From Streptomyces sp. NBC_00190 (lineage in GTDB: Bacteria > Actinomycetota > Actinomycetes > Streptomycetales > Streptomycetaceae), in NCBI RefSeq assembly GCF_036203305.1, contig NZ_CP108131.1, positions 1,240,001 through 1,304,000 of the forward strand: a stretch of DNA of 64,000 nt. The letters run 5' to 3'. Within the stretch, counting starts at the first letter, position 1. Every line of letters starts with the position of its first letter. A program made the position numbers and the translations under genes. Below the pieces are notes generated by a model. It did no database searches. It had not been told where the DNA came from and saw nothing but the letters and a program-made list of their open reading frames with translations. This document shows, one piece after another, positions 49,719 to 58,306 of this stretch.

Positions 49719-52187
49719 ATGGCTCAGGGCACGGTCCAGGTGACGCACGGCGGGGCTTCGCGGTGGCGGCGCCGCTCCGGTGAGTATCCGACGCTGGCGG
49801 CGGCTCTGGCCGTCGCGGGCGACGGGGACGTGCTGTCCATCTCTCCCGGCACCTACCGGGAGAACCTGGTGCTGCACCATGCCGTCACCCTGCGCGGGCC
49901 CGAGGGCGGTCTGGGGTCGGTGCGGATCGCCCCGCTCGACGGGGTCGCGCTGACCGTGCGCGCCTCTGCCGTGGTCCAGGACCTGCACCTGGAGGGCCAG
50001 GACCGGGCCGCTCCCGCACTGCTGGTGGAGGACGGCGCCCCCGAGCTCACCGATCTGCGGGTCAGCACGCGGTCGGCCGCCGGCATCGAGGTACGCGGCA
50101 GCGGGGCCCGGCCCCTGGTCCGGCGGTGCACGGTGGAGAATCCGAGCGGGGTCGGGATCGCCGTACTGGACGGCGGCGGCGGAGTGTTCGAGGAGTGCGA
50201 GGTCGTGGCCGCCGGGCAGACCGGGATCTCGGTGCGCGGCGGCGGCCGCCCCCGGCTGGAGCGCTGCCGGATCCACCACGCCACGGGCACGGGCATCGGG
50301 GTCACGGGCGAGGGTTCGGGCCTGGAGGCGCTGGGCTGCGAGGTGTACGAGATCAAGGGCTCCGGCGTGCAGATCGCGGCTCGCGCCACGGCCCGGCTCA
50401 CGGACTGCGCGGTGCACCGCACCACGGCCGACGGGGTCACCCTCGACACCGACGCGGTGCTCACCCTGGCCGGCTGCGACATCCACGACATCCCGGAGAA
50501 CGCGGTCGACCTGCGGTCCCGTTCGGTGCTCACCCTCAGCCGCACCACGGTGCGCCGCTTCGGCCGCAACGGCCTGTCGGTGTGGGACCCGGGGACCAGG
50601 GTCGACGCCGAGTCCTGCGAGATCCACGACAGCACGGGCGACTATCCGGCGGTGTGGATCAGCGACGGCGCCGCCGTGTCGCTCGACTCCTGCCGGGTCC
50701 ACGACGTGCCGGACGCGCTGTTCGTACTGGACCGGGGTTCGCGTGTGGACGTGGTCGACAGCGATCTGTCCCAGGTGCGCAACACCGCGGTGTCGGTGAG
50801 CGACGGGGCCACCGCGCAGCTCGACGACTGCCGGATCCGCGAAGCGGCCACCGGGGCATGGTTCCGCGACCACGGCAGCGGGGGCACCCTCGCCAACTGC
50901 ACCATCGACGCCGTGCAGACCGGCGTGATCGTCACGAAGGGCGCCGACCCCACCCTGGAGCGGTGCACGGTCACCTCCCCCGCCGAGGCCGGGTTCTACG
51001 TGTCGGCGGGCGGCCGCGGCACCTTCACGGCCTGCCGGGTGACGGGCAGTTCCGGTTTCGGCTTCCACGTCCTCGACGGCTGCCGCACCACCCTGGCGCG
51101 CTGTCACACCGAGCGCTGCGCGCGCGGCGGGTACGAGTTCCCGGAGACCGGGCCGGTCGCCGAGGACTGCACCGGCGACGAGTCCGCCGCCCGCCCGGCG
51201 GCCCAGGCAGCCGCGGGCGGCGCGTTCGCCGGGGCGCACGCGGGGATCCGTACGGACGCGGCCGGGCAGAGTCCCGTACTCCGGGCGGCGGAGGTACCGG
51301 CGGCGCGGCCCGCCGACCGGCCCGACGGCGGGGCCGCGCCGACGGCTGCGGCCACGGCTGCGCCCGCCCGGGGCTCGGGTGAGGTGCTGGGCCAGCTCGA
51401 CGCGCTGGTCGGCCTCGACAGCGTCAAGCGCGAGGTGCGCGCGCTCACCGACATGATCGAGGTGGGCCGGCGACGGCAGCAGGCGGGCCTGAAGGCCGCG
51501 TCGGTACGCCGGCACCTGGTCTTCACCGGCTCCCCGGGCACGGGCAAGACCACGGTCGCCCGGCTGTACGGGGAGATCCTCGCCTCCCTCGGCGTGCTGG
51601 AGCGCGGGCACCTGGTCGAGGTGTCCCGCGTGGACCTGGTCGGCGAGCACATCGGCTCCACCGCGATCCGTACGCAGGAGGCCTTCGACCGGGCGCGCGG
51701 CGGGGTGCTGTTCATCGACGAGGCGTACGCGCTGGCGCCCGAGGACTCCGGCCGGGACTTCGGCCGCGAGGCGATCGACACCCTGGTCAAGCTGATGGAG
51801 GACCACCGCGAGGCGGTGGTGGTGATCGTCGCCGGGTACACGGCGGAGATGGAGCGCTTCCTGACCGTGAACCCGGGAGTGGCCTCACGGTTCTCCCGGA
51901 CCATCACCTTCGGCGACTACGGGCCGGGGGAACTGCTGCGGATCGTCGAGCAGCAGGCGGAGGAGCACGAGTACCAGCTCGGGGAGGGCACCTCCGAGGC
52001 GCTGCTGACGTACTTCACGGAGCTGCCGAAGGGACCGGCCTTCGGCAACGGCCGCACGGCTCGCCAGACCTTCGAGTCGATGGTGGAGCGGCACGCGGGG
52101 CGGGTGGCCCAGCTGTCGGAGCCGAGCAAGGACGAACTCACCCTGCTGTTCCCGGCGGATCTGCCGGGGCAGCCCGCGCCTTGTTGA
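49719..52187 (+). CDS. Parallel beta-helix protein fused to a CbxX/EccA-type AAA+ ATPase
   Basis: 822 residues. About 20-480 are right-handed parallel beta-helix coils of ~22-24 residues with a recurrent cysteine at the turn (LTDCAVH, LAGCDIHD, LDSCRVHD, LDDCRIRE, LERCTV). A Ala/Pro-rich linker (about 485-545) leads to an AAA+ domain: Walker A SPGTGKTTVARLYG (near 605), Walker B VLFIDEAYAL (near 666), sensor VIVAGYTAEM, and the CbxX-type GLASRFSRTITF equivalent VASRFSRTITF. The module is like EccA of type VII secretion and SpoVK. Neither signal peptide nor transmembrane helix is seen. Confidence 0.88.
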   Translation: MAQGTVQVTHGGASRWRRRSGEYPTLAAALAVAGDGDVLSISPGTYRENLVLHHAVTLRGPEGGLGSVRIAPLDGVALTVRASAVVQDLHLEGQDRAAPALLVEDGAPELTDLRVSTRSAAGIEVRGSGARPLVRRCTVENPSGVGIAVLDGGGGVFEECEVVAAGQTGISVRGGGRPRLERCRIHHATGTGIGVTGEGSGLEALGCEVYEIKGSGVQIAARATARLTDCAVHRTTADGVTLDTDAVLTLAGCDIHDIPENAVDLRSRSVLTLSRTTVRRFGRNGLSVWDPGTRVDAESCEIHDSTGDYPAVWISDGAAVSLDSCRVHDVPDALFVLDRGSRVDVVDSDLSQVRNTAVSVSDGATAQLDDCRIREAATGAWFRDHGSGGTLANCTIDAVQTGVIVTKGADPTLERCTVTSPAEAGFYVSAGGRGTFTACRVTGSSGFGFHVLDGCRTTLARCHTERCARGGYEFPETGPVAEDCTGDESAARPAAQAAAGGAFAGAHAGIRTDAAGQSPVLRAAEVPAARPADRPDGGAAPTAAATAAPARGSGEVLGQLDALVGLDSVKREVRALTDMIEVGRRRQQAGLKAASVRRHLVFTGSPGTGKTTVARLYGEILASLGVLERGHLVEVSRVDLVGEHIGSTAIRTQEAFDRARGGVLFIDEAYALAPEDSGRDFGREAIDTLVKLMEDHREAVVVIVAGYTAEMERFLTVNPGVASRFSRTITFGDYGPGELLRIVEQQAEEHEYQLGEGTSEALLTYFTELPKGPAFGNGRTARQTFESMVERHAGRVAQLSEPSKDELTLLFPADLPGQPAPC

Positions 52188-54612
52188 GGCCCTGACCCGG
52201 TACTCCCCCGGCCGCCTCCCCCGGACTCCGTCCGGGGGGACCCCCGGGGCGGGGCACCCAGGCCCGTGCCGCGGTGTTCAGGCGCGCGAGCAGGGCGTCG
52301 CGTTCGGCGGCGAAGGACGGATCCGCCTGGTAGTCGGAGTGGCCGAGGATCGGCGCGGGCAACGGGTGGCGGGCACTGCGGCCGTAGGCGATCGGGTCGG
52401 CCAGCGGGCCGCGGTCCACGCCCTCCTGGGTGCCGGGGAACACCGCGCCGCCGATGGGGTCGGTGGCCCGCCACAGGTTGCGCCAGCAGTCGACCTCCCG
52501 GTGCAGCGCGGTGAGCGGGCCGGGGCCGAAGTAGGCGGGGAACCAGCGGCCGTAGAGGCGGCCGAGCGGGGAGCCGTAGGTGAGCAGGGCGACCCGGCGG
52601 CGGACGGGCGGCGGCAACTGCCAGACGGCGGCCGCGGCGAGCACACTGCCCTGGGAGTGGCCGGAGATCACCAGACGGCCGCCGGTGCGGCCGGTCCAGC
52701 CGGTCATCCGCCAGGTCAGGTCGGGGACGGCGCGCTCGGCGTAGCAGGGCGGTGCGAAGGGGTGGGCGGCGCGCGGCCAGAAGGTGCCGACGTCCCACAG
52801 GATTCCTATGGTGCGGCGGGCGGCGGGGTCGCGGTAGGCGCGGCGGCCCCAGGTGACGAAGAGGACGAATCCGAAGCCTATGAGCCAGGACCCGGTGTCC
52901 TGGGCGGCGCGGGCGGCGCTCTCCAGGAGCGGCCCGGTCCCGCGGGCCGCCTCGCCCGGGACCCGCCCGCTGAACCAGGCTCCGGCGAGCGCGCCCGCGC
53001 CGAGCAGGAGGGTGATCCCGGAGACGGCCGCCACGAACCACGGCGCGGAGTCGGTGAGCGCGGCGGCGGCCCGGGCCCCGGCGATCCGGCGGCTGCGGGC
53101 CTGATCGGGCGTCTCCCCCGGGTACTCGGCGGCGACCGTCGCGGCGAGCCGGCGCCGGACCAGGACTCCGCGCCCCGCGAACCAGGCGGCGAGCAGGGCC
53201 AGTACGAGCAGCAGCGGCGGCAGCACGGCGGCCTGCCACGACAGCAGTACGGGCGGCCCGGGCAGCGGCGCCCCGGCCATGCCGGGGGTGGCTCCCCCGT
53301 CCAGCCAGTCGGCGACGCGCTGGGCGACCCCGCCGGACATCACCCCGCCGAGCGCGCAGCCGAGCATGGCGACGGCCGGCCCGCCGAGGCCGTGCAGGGC
53401 GGCGGCCGGGTCGGGGGCCCGGCGGTGGAGGTACGCGGCGACGCCGGTGAGGGCGAGCACGCAGACGCCCTGGCCCAGCATGAGGATCCCGAAGGCGAAG
53501 TCCCCGGGAAGCCGCCCGGCGGAGGTCCAGCCGGGGCGCGGCCAGCAGGCGTACAGGAGGACGGCGGCGAGGAGGGCGAGGGCGGCGCCCGGCAGCAGGG
53601 TGACGGCGGCCCGGTCGAGCCGGTGGTCGGGCCGGGCCTCGGTGCGGCCTCGCCGGATGACGACCCACGCCACGGTGAGTCCCCCGGCGACGAGCAGCGA
53701 CTGGGCGGCACAGCCCAGGACTTCGAGTACGGCGGAACCGGCGCGGCGGTCGTAACGGGCGGTGGGGGCGGTGACGGCCGCGGCCACGGTGAGCAGCCCG
53801 GCGGCGGTGTGCGCGGCGCGCAGGCGGGCCACGAGCCGCCGCCCGTACCAGAATCCGGGGCGGCCGAGCGCGGGCGCGGTGTCCGACGCGGTGTCCGGGT
53901 CGACGGCGCCGGCGGGCGGCGGCTGGGACTCGTAGGCACTCCACGTACGGTTCGACAGGAACCAGAGCAGCCCGGTCAGCGCGGCGGGGACCAGGGCCGC
54001 GAGGGCCAGGCGGCGCCCGGGCAGGGCCCACCAGCCGCCTCCGGGCGCGAGGAAGCGGAGCCAGGACCGGGAGCCGGCGCAGGTGCCGGAGCCCGCGCAC
54101 TGCCAGGCGAACAGGTCGAGCGCGACCTCGCAGGCGGCCGCGATCAGCAGCACGGTCAGGCTGAGCGCGAGGATCCGTACGAGCACCCCGTACGTGCGAA
54201 CCGTGCGCGGCGCGGGGTCGGCGGCGGGCGTGGCCGGGCGGGCCCAGTGGGCGAGGTTGGCCACCATGAAGGGCAGGAGCAGCAGCCACAGGGCGCGGGC
54301 GCCGTTGCCCGAGGTGAGCCGGGACCAGCAGTAGGCCTCGGGGACGGGCCGCCCGGGGTAGCGCTCGGGGTGGGTTTCGGCGTCGGCGTCCTCGGTGCGG
54401 CGGAAGACGGCCGCGGTGGAGTCGCCGGTGACGCGCACGGTGCGCGGGTCGCCGAGCAGCTCGGCGGGAGCGGCGCCGGCGACGCCGTGGACCAGGAGTT
54501 CCAGGGCGAGGGGCGGTACGGGGGCCAGGGGCGGGTCGGAGGCGAGGGGCGGTTCGGGAGTCAGGGACGGTTCGGGAGTCAGGGGCGGTTCGGGGCTGGG
54601 GGCATCCGGCAA
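52138..54612 (-). CDS. Polytopic membrane protein with C-terminal lipase-like alpha/beta hydrolase domain
   Basis: 824 residues. The N-terminus is a Pro-rich repeat (PEPPLTPEPSLTPEPPLAS) ahead of LELLVHGVAGAAPAELLG, a likely original start; then about nine helices over residues 85-580. Residues ~620-800 contain a GHSQG serine-hydrolase elbow in RLVISGHSQGSVLAAAAVW, followed by LTYGSPLGRLYG and a late ILGHSDY (candidate His). This suits a membrane-bound lipase, thioesterase or PGAP1-like hydrolase. Its last 17 codons overlap the end of the beta-helix gene on the other strand by 50 bases. Confidence 0.76.
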   Translation of the reverse strand: MPDAPSPEPPLTPEPSLTPEPPLASDPPLAPVPPLALELLVHGVAGAAPAELLGDPRTVRVTGDSTAAVFRRTEDADAETHPERYPGRPVPEAYCWSRLTSGNGARALWLLLLPFMVANLAHWARPATPAADPAPRTVRTYGVLVRILALSLTVLLIAAACEVALDLFAWQCAGSGTCAGSRSWLRFLAPGGGWWALPGRRLALAALVPAALTGLLWFLSNRTWSAYESQPPPAGAVDPDTASDTAPALGRPGFWYGRRLVARLRAAHTAAGLLTVAAAVTAPTARYDRRAGSAVLEVLGCAAQSLLVAGGLTVAWVVIRRGRTEARPDHRLDRAAVTLLPGAALALLAAVLLYACWPRPGWTSAGRLPGDFAFGILMLGQGVCVLALTGVAAYLHRRAPDPAAALHGLGGPAVAMLGCALGGVMSGGVAQRVADWLDGGATPGMAGAPLPGPPVLLSWQAAVLPPLLLVLALLAAWFAGRGVLVRRRLAATVAAEYPGETPDQARSRRIAGARAAAALTDSAPWFVAAVSGITLLLGAGALAGAWFSGRVPGEAARGTGPLLESAARAAQDTGSWLIGFGFVLFVTWGRRAYRDPAARRTIGILWDVGTFWPRAAHPFAPPCYAERAVPDLTWRMTGWTGRTGGRLVISGHSQGSVLAAAAVWQLPPPVRRRVALLTYGSPLGRLYGRWFPAYFGPGPLTALHREVDCWRNLWRATDPIGGAVFPGTQEGVDRGPLADPIAYGRSARHPLPAPILGHSDYQADPSFAAERDALLARLNTAARAWVPRPGGPPGRSPGEAAGGVPGQGLNKARAAPADPPGTAG

Positions 54613-54716
54613 AGCGGCCTCCGCTCGCGGGGCGTGATCGGCGCGGTTCCAGCATCCCGCGCGGCGGACCGACTGCCCAGCCCCCGCGCCGCGGGTTTCA
54701 CCCTCGGGGCGGACTT

Positions 54717-54731
54717 CTGACTGATAGTCAG
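54717..54731. promoter_or_regulatory. CTGACT-GAT-AGTCAG palindrome upstream of the SRPBCC gene
   Basis: A perfect 6-3-6 palindrome overlaps the -35 region and ends just before TAGGGT, a good -10 (54733-54738). It is a TetR/MarR-like operator shape. Adjacent coding genes do not include an obvious regulator, so the cognate protein is encoded elsewhere. Confidence 0.5.
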
Positions 54732-54788
54732 CTAGGGTCGCTCGTGTTCCGTGCGTGCGTTCCGCATACCGCCCCAGGGGGTAACGCC

Positions 54789-55280
54789 ATGGCTCTGCGC
54801 CGACTCCGCCCGGTGGGGCTGGACTTCATCGAGGACGCGCCCGTACGACTGGTCTTCGCCGCGCGAGCCACCGCAGCACCCGAGGCCGTGTACGGGGCAC
54901 TGGCGGCGGAGGTCGAGGGCTGGCCGCGGTGGTTCGGGGCCGTCACCCTGGCCCGCCCCACGCACGGCGGCGCGGGCCGCGAGATCAAGCTGGTGGGCGG
55001 GGTGCGCTTCCAGGAGACGATCATGGCCGCGGACCCCGAGCGGCGGTACGCGTACCGGGTCGACGAGACCAACGCCCCTGGAGTCCGCGCCCTCTTGGAG
55101 GAGTGGCGGCTGACCCCCGACGGCTCGGGCACGCACGTCCGCTGGACCTTCGCCGCGGACGGGCCCGCCCTCTTCCGGCTGGCCCTCACCGCCGCCCGCC
55201 CGGGCCTGGGCCACTCCTTCCGTACGGCGGTCCGTACGCTCGACGGCCGCCTCACCGGACGGCGCGGGGCGGATCAGTAG
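54789..55280 (+). CDS. SRPBCC-family lipid-binding-like protein
   Basis: 163 residues. The START/Bet v1-like pattern is seen in FAARATAAPEAVYGALAAEVEGWPRWFGAV, then GGVRFQETIMAADPERRYAYRV and TPDGSGTHVRWTF, ending with a long C-terminal helix. Cytosolic; members carry hydrophobic ligands or act on polyketides. Promoter region bears a perfect palindrome. It converges with the next gene, sharing seven bases at the 3' ends. Confidence 0.84.
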   Translation: MALRRLRPVGLDFIEDAPVRLVFAARATAAPEAVYGALAAEVEGWPRWFGAVTLARPTHGGAGREIKLVGGVRFQETIMAADPERRYAYRVDETNAPGVRALLEEWRLTPDGSGTHVRWTFAADGPALFRLALTAARPGLGHSFRTAVRTLDGRLTGRRGADQ

Positions 55281-56017
55281 TCGCCGCCCGCTCCCATCAC
55301 CCGGTGCTCCCGGGCGAGGTCTCCGTAGCCTCCCGCGCCCCACACCGTCGCCCGGAACTCCCGCAGGGACATCGCCGGACCCCCGGCGAAGTGGACCACC
55401 GCGCAGCGCGCGCAGCACCAGCCGCGGGACCAGACCTCCTCGGCGGCGTCCCGGCCGGCGGCGATCCGCGCCCGGAAGGCACGTTGGATCCGTACGGCCG
55501 AGAGGATGAGCAGGGCCGCCCCGAGCAGCGCGAACGCCGAGATCCACCCGAGGAACAGGAGACCGGCCGCGGGCTCGGGCGGGGCTTCCCCATGGGCGCC
55601 GCCCCAGAGTTGGAGCGACCCCTGGGGCCCGCTCTTGGGCGGGTCGGCGAACCACTTCCCGCCCGTCGCCCCGCCGACGAACGTGCCGATCGACACCAGG
55701 ATCAGCAGCACGCTCAGAGCGGCCCGCCCGGCGGTCACCGGCGCGGGCGGGGTCGCGGCCAGCGCTGCCGCCAGCCGGGGGACGACCTCCCGGGTGTGGA
55801 CGCCCCGGTCGTCACCGCGGGTGCCGCCCTGCTCGAGCCGGCTGTGCCCGCTGAGGCAGACGGCGGGGACGGCGCGCACCTCGTCGGAGCGCAGGCAGCT
55901 CGGACACTCCAACGGCGATGCCTGCACCCCGCTCCCGTCCCCCGTGCCCGTGCCCGAATCCGTCTGGGCCCGCGTACGCGCGTCCCGCTCCGGCCTGTTG
56001 TACGCAATGCCCGCCAT
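55274..56017 (-). CDS. Hypothetical two-helix membrane protein with CxxC motifs
   Basis: 247 residues. The N-terminus has a zinc-ribbon-like CPSCLRSDEVRAVPAVCLSG, then helices near 95-113 and 145-165, and a C-terminal WCCARCAVVHF with further cysteines. The zinc-binding-like beginning and end flank the membrane part. I do not recognise a named family. It converges with the SRPBCC gene and follows the cysteine desulfhydrase-like gene on the same strand. Confidence 0.76.
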   Translation of the reverse strand: MAGIAYNRPERDARTRAQTDSGTGTGDGSGVQASPLECPSCLRSDEVRAVPAVCLSGHSRLEQGGTRGDDRGVHTREVVPRLAAALAATPPAPVTAGRAALSVLLILVSIGTFVGGATGGKWFADPPKSGPQGSLQLWGGAHGEAPPEPAAGLLFLGWISAFALLGAALLILSAVRIQRAFRARIAAGRDAAEEVWSRGWCCARCAVVHFAGGPAMSLREFRATVWGAGGYGDLAREHRVMGAGGDY

Positions 56018-56113
56018 GGCTCCCCCCGAAGCTCCGCCGTGATCGAAGTCCGCACAGCGTAGCCAGCGAACTGCGGCTCGAACAGGGCGGGTTCACGCTG
56101 CGGGGCGCCCGCG

Positions 56114-57250
56114 TCAGGCGGTGGGCTCGCGCCAGACCCCGGTCGCCAGCAGCGTCTCGATCGTGTGCGCGTACGGGGCGATGTCGAGCCCCTGCGACGC
56201 CAGCCACGCGTCGGAGTAGTACTTGTCGAGGTAGCGGTCGCCCGGGTCGCAGAGGAGGGTGACGACACTGCCCGTACGGCCCTCGGCCACCATCTCCGAG
56301 ATGATCTTGAGTGCGCTCCACAGGCCGGTTCCGGTCGAGCCGCCCGCCTTGCGCCCTATCGCCGTCTCCAGCGCGCGGCACGCGGCGACGCTCGCCGCGT
56401 CCGGGACCTTCATCATCCGGTCGATGGCGCCGGGGACGAAGCTCGGCTCCATGCGCGGCCGGCCGATGCCCTCGATGCGCGAGCCGCAATCGCTGCTCGC
56501 GTGCGGGTCGTTGTTGGTCCAGCCGTCGAAGAAACAGGAGTTCTCCGGGTCCGGGACGCAGATGCGGGTGTCGTGCTGCATGTAGTGCACGTAGCGCGCG
56601 ATGGTCGCGGAGGTGCCGCCGGTGCCGGCGGTGGCCACGATCCAGGCGGGCTCGGGGAAACGTTCCAGCCGCAGCTGCTGGTACATCGATTCGGCGATGT
56701 TGTTGTTGCCGCGCCAGTCGGTGGCCCGCTCCGCGTAGGTGAACTGGTCCATGTAGTGGCCGCCGGTACGAGCCGCCAGTTGCGCCGATTCCTCGTACAT
56801 CTTCATCGAGTCGTCCACGAAGTGGCATTCGCCGCCGTGGAATTCGATGAGCCGGCACTTCTCCGGGCTGGTCGTGCGCGGCATGACGGCGATGAACGGG
56901 ACGCCGATCAGCTTGGCGAAGTACGCCTCGGAGACGGCCGTCGAACCGGACGAGGCCTCGATGACCGGGCGGCCGGGGCGGATCCAGCCGTTGCACAGCG
57001 CGTAGAGGAACAGCGAGCGGGCGAGGCGGTGCTTGAGGGAGCCCGTCGGGTGCGTGGACTCGTCCTTGAGGTAGAGGTCGATGCCCCAGGCCTCGGGGAG
57101 CGGGAAACGCAGCAGGTGGGTGTCCGCGGAGCGGTTGGCGTCCGCCTGGACCTTGCGGACGGCCTCCTTCAGCCAGGCGCGGTAGTCCGCGTCGCTGCGG
57201 TCGACGTCGACGGTCGTGGCAGTCGGACCGCTGGTACGGGTGGTGCTCAT
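56114..57250 (-). CDS. PLP-dependent cysteine synthase family protein, Cds1-like L-cysteine desulfhydrase
   Basis: 378 residues. PLP-binding Lys in [15 protein letters not shown], the substrate loop [18 protein letters not shown] (SSGSTA replaces the canonical TSGNTG), and the phosphate-binding loop [16 protein letters not shown]. This pattern matches M. tuberculosis Cds1, which releases hydrogen sulphide from cysteine. Cytosolic. It is divergent from a small HATPase regulator gene with a 198-bp gap. Confidence 0.87.
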   Translation of the reverse strand: MSTTRTSGPTATTVDVDRSDADYRAWLKEAVRKVQADANRSADTHLLRFPLPEAWGIDLYLKDESTHPTGSLKHRLARSLFLYALCNGWIRPGRPVIEASSGSTAVSEAYFAKLIGVPFIAVMPRTTSPEKCRLIEFHGGECHFVDDSMKMYEESAQLAARTGGHYMDQFTYAERATDWRGNNNIAESMYQQLRLERFPEPAWIVATAGTGGTSATIARYVHYMQHDTRICVPDPENSCFFDGWTNNDPHASSDCGSRIEGIGRPRMEPSFVPGAIDRMMKVPDAASVAACRALETAIGRKAGGSTGTGLWSALKIISEMVAEGRTGSVVTLLCDPGDRYLDKYYSDAWLASQGLDIAPYAHTIETLLATGVWREPTA

Positions 57251-57407
57251 GCGCCGTGCTCCTTTGTGCGTGTATTCGCCCCCTGCTTTCGCAATGTACC
57301 TCCCTCACCTGCACAAACAGTCGCTTTGGGGTTCCATGCGAATCGCTTTTGGTCGCATTCGGTTGCACTGTGGAGCACCGTGGGTGACCCTGGTGGAGCA
57401 TTACCGA

Positions 57408-57420
57408 GGGTGCAGCACCC
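57408..57420. promoter_or_regulatory. GGGTGC-A-GCACCC palindrome upstream of the HATPase gene
   Basis: A perfect 6-1-6 palindrome sits two bases before TAACAC, a possible -10, and 28 bases upstream of the GTG start. Likely operator in the shared promoter region with the divergent Cds1-like gene. Confidence 0.4.
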
Positions 57421-57448
57421 GTAACACTCATTTCGGGGAGTCGCAGCC

Positions 57449-57997
57449 GTGATCAGTCATTCCCGCAGACACTGCGTCGTCGAACTTCAGGCGCTGCCGT
57501 CACGCATAGGCCAGATCCGCAGAATCATTTCCGCGCAATTGCGTCACTGGCAGCTCGATCCGCTCATAGACCGGGCCGCGCTCGGCGTGACGGAACTGCT
57601 GAGCAACGTCCATCGCCACGCGCAGCCGGACAAGACGTGCATCGTCGAGATCGAATTCCGCCTCGGGCGGCTCACGGTCTCGGTCATCGACAGCGATCCG
57701 CGGCTTCCGGTGCTCCGGGAGGCGGTCGCGGGGTCCCTGGAGACCTGCGGGCGCGGGCTCGCGCTCGTGGAGGCGCTCAGCGAGGCCTGGGGCGCCCGGC
57801 ATCAGGCGGACGGTCCGGGCAAGGTCGTGTGGTTCTCGCTCACCGCGGCCCCCGCGCCGGCGGCTTTGACGCAGCCGGTACGGATCGGGACCAAGCCCGT
57901 ACGAGAACCCGCCCGGACCGCGATCGTCGCCGTGGACCCGGTGACCGTCTCGACAGGCGTGTCGGTGGCGGCGTCGGTCGGCGTCAGGCCCGGGTAG
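57449..57997 (+). CDS. HATPase_c anti-sigma-factor-like kinase domain protein
   Basis: 182 residues from a GTG with GGGGAG upstream. The GHKL fold is visible: RAALGVTELLSNVHRHAQPDKTCIVEIEF (N-box Glu-Asn), VIDSDPRLP (the G1-like acidic box) and CGRGLALVEALSEAWG (G2). It lacks sensor domains, as in the many small RsbW-like proteins of Streptomyces. The C-terminal ~50 residues are Thr/Val-rich and poorly conserved. It probably binds a sigma factor or anti-anti-sigma factor. Confidence 0.86.
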   Translation: MISHSRRHCVVELQALPSRIGQIRRIISAQLRHWQLDPLIDRAALGVTELLSNVHRHAQPDKTCIVEIEFRLGRLTVSVIDSDPRLPVLREAVAGSLETCGRGLALVEALSEAWGARHQADGPGKVVWFSLTAAPAPAALTQPVRIGTKPVREPARTAIVAVDPVTVSTGVSVAASVGVRPG

Positions 57998-58045
57998 CGC
58001 ACGGCGGCGGTGCCCCCCGGACGCCCGGCAGCCGACCGGGGAGCC

Positions 58046-58237
58046 CTAAGCGGCCTCGGGGAAGTGGGGTGCGTTTCCGCGTCGTCCGGTGCGGTGCATC
58101 GCAAGGCGGAGCAGTGCCCTTGTACTGGACGTACTCGGGTACTGCGACAACGCGGCGAGGTGCCGTGCCTGGGGGCACCTCCCAGCGGTAGCTGGAGGAG
58201 GCGCGGGGACGTGCCCCACTTCCCCGAGGCCGCTTAG
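58046..58237. mobile_element. 192-bp MITE-like element with 36-bp inverted ends
   Basis: Left end 58046-58081 and right end 58202-58237 are inverted copies with 32 of 36 matches; the outer 24 are perfect, starting CTAAGCGGCCTCGGGGAAGT. The 120-bp interior holds an additional GAGGTGCC...GGCACCTC hairpin (58151-58172 region) and no open frame of note. No transposase is encoded, and no target duplication is obvious. A shortened relative lies at 35950-35994. Both sit between convergent genes. It may also terminate transcription from both sides. Confidence 0.72.
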
Positions 58238-58306
58238 CGAGGCCCGGGCAGAGCCGGGCCGAGCCGGCCCAGGCCGGGCGGCGAACCCGGCCACGGGCGG
58301 GCGGCT

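Noticed and set aside
55812..57431. 539-codon minus-strand frame over the Cds1-like gene
   Set aside because: Out-of-frame shadow; the PLP-enzyme frame has all cofactor-binding motifs.
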